Of a stretch of DNA of 64,000 nt, positions 27,416 through 37,500 are shown in pieces. The stretch covers positions 12,214,001 to 12,278,000 of the forward strand of contig OY540820.1 in the NCBI GenBank assembly GCA_961205875.1. The letters run 5' to 3'. The position numbers and the translations under genes were made by a program. Position 1 is the first letter of the stretch. The number at the start of each line of letters is the position of its first letter. Below the pieces are notes generated by a model. It was not told where the DNA came from, did no database searches, and saw nothing but the letters and a program-made list of their open reading frames with translations. This stretch comes from Sialis fuliginosa (taxonomy: Eukaryota > Arthropoda > Insecta > Megaloptera > Sialidae).

Positions 27416-27556
27416 AGCCTTAGTACTTTACAGAAACGGTCTCCGTCACCGCTTCGACCTTGCAAATCTATTACATGCCACTTGTATTGAATCACATATA
27501 ATAGATTTTCAAGGTCGAAGCGGTGACGGAGACCGTTTCTATAAAGTGCCAAGGCT
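27416..27556. repeat. GC-rich near-perfect hairpin (58-bp arms)
   Basis: Arms 27416-27473 and 27499-27556 are reverse complements with 54 of 58 positions matching by my hand count and a 25-nt loop. The core 'gaaacggtctccgtcaccgc' plus the next ten bases pairs without mismatch. The arms are markedly GC-rich compared with the surroundings. It could be a small foldback transposon or a transcribed hairpin; the sequence alone does not decide. Confidence 0.9.
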
Positions 27557-28141
27557 TAAAATCAATGGAATTATACTTACGTACCAAAGAATGTTTTTTA
27601 ATGTTAGTAAATTGTAATTGTAACAAAAATACCGTTTATATGCATATTAACGCTTGAATATTATACAGCTAGTGTTAATCGATGCAAATTAATTCCTAAA
27701 AAAAAGTGATTACAATTAAATGCACCAATGTATATTATTATGCATACTAACATCACATAAATACATTTATCATGTAAATCTGAATTAAAAAACAAAAGAT
27801 CGATAGTATAAAAACGGTGAAGCGTTGATTACTAAAAGGAGCACTAGGTGGCACTGTATACTGCATGTTTTATTTAGTATACAAAGAGATGGCGCCACCA
27901 CAACACAGGGATGAATAATTCAAAACCTACCACGCACGCACACACGCACTAGGTGGAAAGAGGAAGCACAGCACATATGTTCGTAATGTCAGAATGTTTG
28001 TTATAGCCTGCTTTTGAATCATCTTATAGCAGTCGTTTTGAACAACGGTAACCAGAATGTTTATAGTATTTTTTTTATTTACGTGCAATAATAAATGGTC
28101 ATATTAACGGTAGAATAACGGTTTTTGTGTATGGTCACTGG
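27557..28141. other. Non-coding stretch
   Basis: AT-rich with a moderately GC-rich patch at 27820-27970. No frame or splice signals support a gene. Confidence 0.5.
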
Positions 28142-28652
28142 CAGGGGGGGCGAACCAGGGCGGCGCACAATGGGGCATAAGTGACTTTTGGTTTAAATAA
28201 GTGTACCTACAGGCTGTAATTTTTGAGTAAACTTTTTTTATCTTTAAATTTTTTGTCGATCTATTAAACCCGATTAAGCAAAAAATATAGCTAAATATAA
28301 ACAATGTTAATTTTTTTTAAATCCAAGAAAAATCAATTATTTGATAGCTACTAACTAACAATTCCTTATTCAGCAACCCAGAAAACCTTTAATAAGGTAT
28401 TAGCTTAACTTATTTGTTAATTTATTCATTTTAATTTGTTAATAATAAGGGAAGAAGGTCTCGACGATCTTACAAGGGCAACACTCCAACTTGTTCTTTC
28501 AGATTTTCTTCATATTGAAATATGTTGTAGAGGAGGGTCCCCTGATAACACCTATACCCGGTTTTGGGCGTAGACGGGTAATAGCTTAGAAGATATGACC
28601 CAAAATATTTTTTAATGCTGCATATATACCTAATTGTTTAAACTATAGCCAT

Positions 28653-28728
28653 AAGCGTCTGTTGGCCTAGCGGTAATGATAACAGATCCTTAACCTATAG
28701 GTCCGTGGTTCGATTCCCAGTGTGTGCT
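28653..28728 (+). repeat. tRNA-derived (A-box/B-box) segment, left arm
   Basis: Contains tggcctagcgg (A-box form) and ggttcgattcc (B-box form) at tRNA-like spacing. The acceptor and T stems do not pair properly, so this is a tRNA-derived repeat head and not a functional tRNA gene. Confidence 0.7.
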
Positions 28729-29159
28729 CTTCAATTTTTATTTTTATTTTTAATTGCAAACAGTGACTTTTTTAAAATATATTGTTCTTTTGTAAAATCT
28801 TTTATGAATTTATTTGTTTTCAATGTTTATTTTATCAAAATGTACAAAATTGTAACTAAAAATAAATAATAAATTCTGCCCTTAAATACGTTACTTGAAC
28901 AATGGTGTACACTTTTTCGGAGAAATTATCCTAATTCTACTTGCCACAAAATCTCTGACGCCTTCGTTGGCACAATAGAGTCATAACCAGAATAAACAAT
29001 AAATTTTTAATCGAAATACCTTTAGCTCTAAAGGGTTTATTCAGCCCCTTTGTGTCAACTATCATCTAGACCACCCGCAATTAAAGCCAACCAGACCATT
29101 ATTATGACAAATATGTTTTTTTTTTCATATGAATCAAAATAATTATTAATATAAATGTA

Positions 29160-29335
29160 GTAACTGGATCTTGGATTCTGGGTGTATGCCGCGTCGATTT
29201 GACCGTGTTATCGGCCAACGTTTCGTCACACATTGCAGTGAACATCTTCAGGGCTCTTCTAAAAGAAGACGCAGCTTACACCCAAAACCCAAGATCTATA
29301 TCAAGATCACCGCTGTAGCATCAAGACTCGTATAA
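29160..29335. repeat. R6 repeat, copy 1
   Basis: Shares 'ggccaacgtttcgtcacaca', 'cttcagggctcttctaaaag' and 'cttctgggtgta'-type blocks with 46675-46830. The ends are partly inverted (tcttggattctgggtgt against acacccaaaacccaaga). Confidence 0.75.
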
Positions 29336-29577
29336 ATGTAGTAACTGTGTTAATTTTCAATCTTTTATAAAATGTTCCTAGTGTACAACCGTTCATAAAT
29401 AAACGTTTACAATTTTTACAATATTGAATTGTTTACCAACAAAATTTTGTACATTTGTACATTTTGATTAAAGAAACATTGAAAACAAATAAATTCATAA
29501 AATATTTTACAAAAGAACAATATATTTTTAAAAAGTCACTGTTTGTAATTAAAAATAAAAATAAAAATTGAAGACAC

Positions 29578-29654
29578 AACACACACACTGGGAATCGAAC
29601 CACGGACCTATCGGTTAACGATCTGTTATCATTACCGCTAGGCCAACAGACGCT
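29578..29654 (-). repeat. tRNA-derived segment, right arm
   Basis: Inverted copy of the left-arm tRNA-like segment, differing at only a few positions, several of them in the would-be anticodon region. The B-box complement is ggaatcgaacc. Confidence 0.7.
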
Positions 29655-30088
29655 TAAGGCTATAGTTTAAACAATTAGGTATATATGCAGCATTAAAAAA
29701 TATTTTGGGTCATATCTTCTAAACTATTACCCGTCTACGCCCAAAACCGGGTATAGGTGTTATCAGGGGACCCCCCTCTACAACATATTTCAATATGAAG
29801 AAAATCAGAAAGAACAAGTTGGAGTGTTGCCCTTGTTAGAGCATTTTATAAATTTTAAAGTTAATGATGTACATAAGCCATATTTAAAAAAAAAAAGTTG
29901 GGGTCTGTGACATTTCCGGTGATTTTTTTACATTTTTTTACGGAGAGAGAAGGCGGAAAAATAAATCTCGCCCAGGGCGCCAGACTTGTTAAGGCCGGTT
30001 CTAGTCACTGGTCACGTCGAGAGTTTTGTTAGGTCGTTGAAACATCGAAAAAAATAGAATTTTCCATTATTATAATATATTACAGAAG

Positions 30089-30414
30089 CATGGGCGCCGG
30101 GAGGGGGGTGCAAGGAGGTGCACTTGCACCCCCCTGGCAAATGAAATAATTAAGAAATACAATTGTAATTTTAAAATTTAATACATTTGCACCCCCCTGG
30201 CAAAATGAAAAAAAATTTACTCCGTGAATAATAAGGTATAAATGTGAAAATATTAAACTTTTTTTAGTCTCAGTTTTGAATTATACATATTTAAAAACTG
30301 AAGACCTTTTTTTTTTTTTTACTCATGTTAACATTCATAAAAAAAAATTTTTGTATATACTTTCATCACATATATCTAGATGCACCCCCCTAGCAGAAAT
30401 CCTGCCGGCGCCCA
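30089..30414. mobile_element. Small TIR element with 8-bp duplication
   Basis: Ends (ca)TGGGCGCCGG and CCGGCGCCCA are inverted repeats, flanked by an 8-bp duplication TACAGAAG (30081-30088 and 30415-30422). It has three 'gcaccccc' runs and no ORF. TIR and duplication size fit a hAT-type MITE. Confidence 0.88.
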
Positions 30415-32084
30415 TACAGAAGTATACAATACTACAAAAATAATTAAATAGAAACGTCTCTGGAATGGTTTAAATTTTATTTATTTTATACAAAATTGTC
30501 TATTTTACAAGAATCGGTATCAAAATCAGTTTAATAATAATAAATATACATTTATTTTAAACAAAATTATCAATCTGTATGAAATTTTCATTTTACAAGA
30601 GTCAATATCAAAATTTATTCTGTTACTTATATTTCCTAAGCAAAATCGTAAACAATTATTTCCAGAAAATATAATTTCTGCTTCGAAGAACGTCTCAATT
30701 TCCGGTCAGGCCAGTTATAATTCTTTTCCATTACGTTACAAAGAAAAGTTGTGGTAGCTGCCTACATTCTGATCGACGTTTTATGAAGGAAGCTACATAA
30801 AAAATATACCCACAAAAATACCGCCCGCTTATTATTTCAGCGAAACCTTTTCCAGGGTCTTGAAGATATATTCTAAAAAAAGTATATATATATGTACACG
30901 TTTTACGAGTTGTCACAATCTTACACATTTTATATTACACTTGAAGAGAAAAATTTATTAAAATATTATTAAAGGCAAGTTGCATGACCTTTTAAAAAAT
31001 ATAAAGAATAAATAATGTTTGCAGGAATAAAAATATTTATTGAATCCAGAATCGATAAAAATATACTTACTTCCATTTTATACATTAGCTTTATTAGTAT
31101 TACATTGTATATATACGAGTGGATTTCAAATAATTTATTACATTACAGTAAAATTAACATATTGATATTCTATCTTATTCTAATTTTTTATGCAAAGTAT
31201 TATTATCAAATACAAAAACTGCGAATGGTCAAAATAATAATATACAGCCAGCGAAAACCCAAGACAGAACATCTCTCATCAGATGGAATTACATGATGGA
31301 GTAGGAGGTTGGCCTGGGGACATATTATAGCCTCACAATATGTCCAATTCAATGTAAATAGACCAATAGCAATAATATTACTAGTTGCTGTCTTATCAGT
31401 ATTTTATTTTTTATACAAAAAACAGAAAAGATACATATATGCGACCAATTTGTTTTTAAATTTTGAAGAAAATACACTGAAGTTTAGTTTTTCAGCAATT
31501 CAAAACAAATACGCACAGATGAGTGCAACTTTTCAAACAACTCGATATCTGACTCAAAATAACATTTTCTGAAACTGCAGAATAATCTTGAATTCATATG
31601 ATGTTTCTCCAACTATAAATATATTCTAACCTCATCATTCTATACTGCCAAAAAGTTTAAATTCATATTTAACGGCAAACTAAATAATGCACTGAATTGT
31701 CAATCGTGCAAAAAAAAGCCGTTCATTGAAGACACACGCATGAAAAAGTAACGGTGATATTTTATTAAAAGCGTCGACGGCCATACAACCATTCCAGTTA
31801 CATGCACGACCAGCCATAGTAAAGGGGGTGATGGGGTTAAGGTTTAACTTCCGGTCTCCCGGGATAGAAGGGGGTTGCTGTCAGAATAGACAAGGATCGT
31901 CCGCGTCGCTCTAATTTTGTTGGGTAAATCGTTTCAACTTTGCAGAGCAGCCTCCTTAAGTTCTCATGGTTTAACTCCAACGTATCAATAAATATTATTT
32001 ATACGCAATACATTGTTTATGTATAAAAGTAGATAAGGTACTATGAGAGCAAGGTTTACTGTTTTTGTGATTTGTCTGCAAATA

Positions 32085-32250
32085 TAGTTTGTTTTTTAAA
32101 TTATAGCCTTTTATTTTGTTTATGTTTTTTCTCCAGTAATGGCAAAGGTAAAACTAGTAATGAGCACGCAGTGCTGGACACTTGCTATTGATTACAAAAT
32201 GATAAGTACTACGACACAAAAATATAGTTAGTTAATAAATAAATTATACA
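32085..32250 (+). repeat. R1 fragment (internal part)
   Basis: Matches the R1 body from 'ctgcaaatatagtttg' through 'tttctccagtaatggcaaag' and 'gagcacgcagtg' to 'gataagtactacgacac'. Confidence 0.75.
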
Positions 32251-33720
32251 AAAACAAAAAACATACAGAAATTGGGTAATATCAAAAGACTAAAAAGAAT
32301 CTTTTTCAAGTCGTCTTTTGTTTCCATGATGTCAGAGCATACTACTGTCATTTATATAAAAACATAGTAGCCATGGAATAATGAATTCTATAATTTACGA
32401 TTTCAGTATTTTATTAATTTAGGTCACTATGGTTACGTCTCTTATACGTATATTTTGTCGAATAAATAGATGATTTTTGATACAAATATTTTGATATATA
32501 ATAATTGAAAATTGAAACATAAAAAATTTATTCCGGTTTTCACTAATGGATAGGTTAAGTTTAGGTGGGCATGTTGGATGAGCATGTAGGGTGGGCATGA
32601 TTACTTTATGTTTAATTAAATTAATATCTCCGTGTAACACCGGGTCAAATGCGCTAGTAAAAAATAAAATAAATGTTTTAGCGATAACAAGCAGAATATC
32701 ACAACAAAACCATAACACAAAATTTCGTGTAAATAAACGTGAATTTGTTTTATTTCATGCAATGCAGCATGTTCGTTTGACATGACATCCACCGCCTACT
32801 CTATTGTAGATACATACCATTCATAGCCTACTCTGACATTATCGTCAATTATCTTCCTTTATTACCGGACTCACTATTTACGACTTTTATATGGACAGAT
32901 CAGGATTAAACCCATTATTTATTGACTTTAACAACGTTCGGTGAGTCGATATTGCCTGTCGGATTATGTACGTGAATTTATTTCAATAAAATCACTACAA
33001 TCCAAAATATTATCGTTTAAAATTTTTAAGGCACACTGGCAAACTTAGTTTTTACGAATTTCTTATTGATGAAAAAAAATATATGTTATGTGACTGTACA
33101 GCTAAAAATTCATGAGACATGGAATGAAATTGAGTTACGTCAACATTATTAACAATAATTATAGCTCATGTGTGATAAATAGAAAGAAGGGTCAATCACC
33201 AACTGTTTTTGTAGTAAACTGAACTTAATGTTCCAAATTCCAAAAAAAATTGTTAGAGAATATCAAAGAATTAATACCCCATTCAAAGTGCTTGCAAACT
33301 AACAAAATACATTTATAATTTCTTAACCGATTGTGATGCTATTTTTTATGATTATCACTTTCAGAGATATGAATACTTTCCAGAAAAGGTAAATAATATA
33401 TTTTTAAATTAATTCATCTACCGATGCCTACTGTCGCATTTTATTTCCAAGTCAGTAAACATGTCGGTGTTTTATATTAAAATTTAAAATATTAGTTTAC
33501 AACTCATGAATTGCAGGAATTAGAATTACATTTAATAAATTCTTAAGTCGGTATCATTTTTAAAATATTTTATGCCCACGATCAGTGCTGGTAAATCCGT
33601 CTAGTAAAAATGTATAAATAAATAATTTAAATAGTCGAATCTTCATAAATAAATAAAATAAATTTTAATATTATCCACCAGGAAAAAAATGGATAGGAAA
33701 TAATAAAAATATATGAATTT

Positions 33721-33788
33721 TAGTAATTCAGTACATTTAATTACAAATTTGCCATTACTAGGGTCCTTGCCACTACCTTATTTATAAA
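33721..33788 (+). repeat. R1 fragment (right end)
   Basis: Matches the R1 right end: 'aatttgccattactagggtc' and 'gccactacctta', lying 166 bp before the first visible K2P exon. Confidence 0.7.
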
Positions 33789-33954
33789 TTGTTAAAACAA
33801 AATAAAAAATTGAATTAAAATTCGAAAGTTCACTAAAAACGTTTAAAATCTGATCTTATTGCATTATTTTTCTATTGTATTAAATACATTCATTGCCACA
33901 CCAATTCTTAAATACATTCCATAATAAAACAATGATTATTATTTTTTGTTTCAG

Positions 33955-34519
33955 GTTATGGCAGCGTAGCTCCACGTACAATATGGGGCCGAGTAGTAAC
34001 CATTGTGTACGCAGTTATTGGAATCCCTTTGATGTTGGTTTACCTTTCAACTATGGGGGATGCATTGGCTAGAAGCTTTCGGAAAATATATGCTCGGATT
34101 TGTCATAGACAACCTCGGCCAATGAACCACATTCCGCCGGATGCTACGAAACCACCAAGTTACTTCAGGAAGGTAAGTATTAAATATATAAAACATCAGT
34201 CATCTCACGGTCAACGTATAACAGTTCTGATCAAAACATTTTTATACCAAAATAATTTCTAAATATAAACTGTTCAAAATTCAAACTTCAGTTTCATATT
34301 AATTGACAGAGGTATCAGGTATCGTACATTCATGTACCCATTTCTTGATTTAAAATAATCCCTCGAACTTATTTTGCTTTCTCGCCATATCGAAGACACG
34401 AGAAGCTTTGTGATCGTTTTAAAATGAGAAAAAATAAATTGTTCTCCGATTTCAAAATTTTAACTTGATCTTTCCGTTTCAGGTCAAGGCAAACACTTTT
34501 CGTTCCGTGTCTGTCTGTC

Positions 34520-34566
<47 letters not shown>

Positions 34567-37500
34567 TGAATCCTTGTCACACGCATAACTCATGAACCAC
34601 AGAACCGATATTAATGAAACTTGATTGGTTTGTTAGGTCTGACTTGAGAATGGTCTAATTTCAAAATTATTAAAATCGTATGTAAGGGGGAGGGGTGACA
34701 TCTCAAATTATTTATTTTTTCAAGTTATCTCAAGCACGACACGTTACGTGAAAATTTTATAGAATATATTTTTTTGTAGAGCATTCAATTTCCTATAATA
34801 TAGATCACATAAAATAGCTATTTGCTTTAACATATTAAATGTCATTATGACGTTTTAATTGTCATTTTGACGTTTACATAGTAGAAAAATTTAGATTACG
34901 ATTGAAATTGTCAAATAAAATTAAAAATATATGAAAAAATAATCAGGTAAAAATTAAATGGTTAACCTATACCAGGCAAAGTATCTGAACACTTCATCGG
35001 TTTTTAATTAAAATTTTTCAATAATTCACTAACTTTTGTGAATTTAGCGCGAGGAAACACTGTGCATTTACTTGGCAGATGTTTTTTTTATAACAATCTA
35101 AAAATGGTCGACATAATTATGCCCGCCAGTTAAAAATCTTTTTTAATCAATAATGATTATGTTTTTTTCCTTTATTTAAATTCTATTTTTGTCTCTCAAA
35201 TATTCGAACATGTCAACGTAATATTAACATCTCAACATAACCAAACTTCTTATCTGTTTTTTAATATGTATCTCCAGGACGAAGAACTCGCACGGAGTGG
35301 CGTTATCCTGGACTGCGGTTTGGATGCACTGGCCGCAGCGGCCGCCGACGCTGCACGTCCCTCACCCCGCTGCTTGCAGCACGGATGTCCTGGTGCAGTG
35401 AGGGTACCAGTATTACTATGTGTATTCATTATTATGGTCTACATAGCTGCCGGAGCCTTTCTCTTCAACCGAATAGAAAATTGGACACTGTTGGAAGGGT
35501 CCTACTTTTGCTTCACTAGTCTAGGTATAATAAATCTTAATTCAGAATACACGTATTAAACTTTCAATATACTTTTTTTTGGTGAGGGGGGGGAGGTATA
35601 GAGCGACTCATACAGACGTCATTGTGATTTATAATCATTGAAATTTTCAAAACGTCAAAATTATTAAACAGTTTTTTTATATCGAGACAAGATAAAAAAG
35701 GATTGAAAAAAAATAACCTTTCCAATATTTTAAATTGATGATTAATTGTTTTTCTATAATTAGTGTAATAGATACCTAAATTGCTTATAAAAATCACGTA
35801 TTATCAAATCAGTTGTCTGAACAAAAGAAAATTTATCTATTGATAAAAAGTACTTAATATATGACGCAATATTAAATACTACGAATTAAATATATGTTTA
35901 TATTTTAGAGTAATTTATGCATAGATTACATCTTATATTAATTTGTTTATAAATATAAGAAAAATATTTTACTGTATTTTACTATCATTTCATATTTGCA
36001 ATAATATTTCGATTTTATAAAAAATGGTAATGAAAACAAAATAACAATTAGAATAATGTCATTGTTAACCCATTAACGCCCGGCGTACATACTTGTGCAC
36101 ACTTTATTTTATAATTCATGTTGCTTTCTATGGATATTAATTCACAATATTTCCTTAAAAATCAGATGCTAGTAGTGCAACAAATAAAATCTGTTAACGT
36201 TATTAGTTTCATGAGTTTTTAAACGTGTTTTAATTGCTGCGAATTATTTGTATATGAATAGAGGCATGTGATTTCGAATTTTGTTTAAATCATATATTAT
36301 CTAAAAAAAAATTATATCAAAAAAGCAGTCTCACACAAAATAGACTTCATATCTGCCAAATTTACTCGCACTAAATATAAACAAAAAGTTTTTGTTGTAA
36401 TATTTAGTTTATTGTATGTGTACTTAATTTCATTAAAAAAAAAACCTTCTGCATGTTTTGTTTTCTTTTGGGTATTAATGGGTTAAATAAATATTCAATT
36501 GATCCAGTTGTAAAATATAATTTAAAAAATGTAACTTTTTAGGAACAATAGGTTTCGGAGACCTTGTCCCAGGCCAAGGCGGTCGAGAAATATCACATTG
36601 CGCATGCTCCGCATACATTCTGATCGGCATGGCATTAGTGGCCATGTGCTTCAACTTGGTGCAGCTAGAGGTCGCCAGCGCCGTACGCGCACTAAGCCGG
36701 TTGTGCGGTGCCCCAGCGCATCCACAGCGTCACTTGCACCCCTGCCCTGAAGAGATCGCGATGGCCGTCGTGTCGTCTTCCTGACACCGATCAGCCGCCG
36801 ACGGAGGAACCAGCAAAATGTCCAAGACGCCACCGCCAACTAAACGGCCCGCGCCTTTCGCAAATACTACAGCACTGCAATACAACAGGTATTGCGGAAT
36901 ATTATGACAATAATAGTCAAATCTTGTTTCAGGATTTGAGATTGATTCTGATTGAGAAAGGTAGGGTATGTGGTCTTAAATCAAATAAGGTATAGTTTAT
37001 GTTATATACTTACTACTCATTACTGAATAAATGTATTTTGTTGTATTGGAATTAAACAATAAAATATTTTATATCTTCAAATAAAGAACGAAGAGGCTTG
37101 CAACTTGCAATGTATTTATCTGTTTTTTTTTTTATTAGGTAGATAAAAATTTTCTAAATCAAAGAAACAATATACTTGATAGTTACAAAAACTATTATCT
37201 AGGTCTATTGAAAATCTCCCGACTTTTTCAACAAGTTTTTGACTTACCAAAACCTTATTTTCCTTACAAAATGGAACCAAGATTCTATTGTTTTGTAAAG
37301 AAAATAAGAAAATGGTATACTCTCTCTCCCTTAAATGATAATTTAATTATTATTAGACAACAAAATTAGAACAGAAATCAAGAATTCTAAGATTAACGAA
37401 CTACTTTTTTTTAAGAATTGGATAACTCATTTTTTCGACATAAAAAACTAATTGAATCAAGAAATATCTAAAACTACTACACTTTGCTTTCACATTTCGT

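Larger units (their letters stand above)
28472..29836. mobile_element. Foldback element with about 390-bp arms and tRNA-like sequences
   Basis: Left arm 28472-28855 and right arm 29441-29836 are inverted copies: for example 'acaagggcaacactccaac' at the left end against 'gttggagtgttgcccttgt' at the right, and 'ggttttgggcgtagacgggt' against its complement. Each arm includes a tRNA-like segment. The roughly 590-bp centre contains an R6 repeat. It may be a foldback DNA transposon or two tRNA-derived SINEs in inverted arrangement. Confidence 0.85.
28142..30003. mobile_element. Large hAT-like element carrying a nested foldback element
   Basis: An 8-bp direct repeat GTCACTGG flanks the segment (28134-28141 and 30004-30011). 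The right end, with 'gggcgccag' and 'aaggccggttcta', matches the right end of the 24497-25060 hAT element, and the left end starts with CAGG as hAT ends do. The two ends are poor inverted repeats of each other. The interior is mostly the 28472-29836 foldback. Confidence 0.65.
30415..33954. other. Non-coding stretch upstream of the first visible K2P exon
   Basis: No supportable exon. Two adjacent + open frames (31015-31296 and 31309-31572) are hydrophobic but AT-driven and have no splice signals that join them to the channel. A GC-richer patch at 31770-31990 also lacks an open coding frame. R1 fragments lie at 32085-32250 and 33721-33788. If the channel's 5' exons are upstream of this window, this is its intron. 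Confidence 0.5.

Noticed and set aside
28653..28728. Functional tRNA gene
   Set aside because: A and B boxes are present, but T and acceptor stems do not pair and an inverted copy sits in the other arm; it is a tRNA-derived repeat.
31015..31572. Two successive hydrophobic + frames that could be missing K2P membrane exons
   Set aside because: They lack pore-1 residues (T-T-I-G), the flanking splice sites do not give the required phase, and residues are AT-driven. The 31240-31330 part faintly recalls a LINE C-terminus but is too degraded to claim.
36701..36776. Alternative donors before the in-frame TGA (gtgcgg at 36703, gtcgtc at 36772)
   Set aside because: The phase fits but the donor sequences are weak compared with aacag|gtattg at 36889, and they would discard protein-like sequence.
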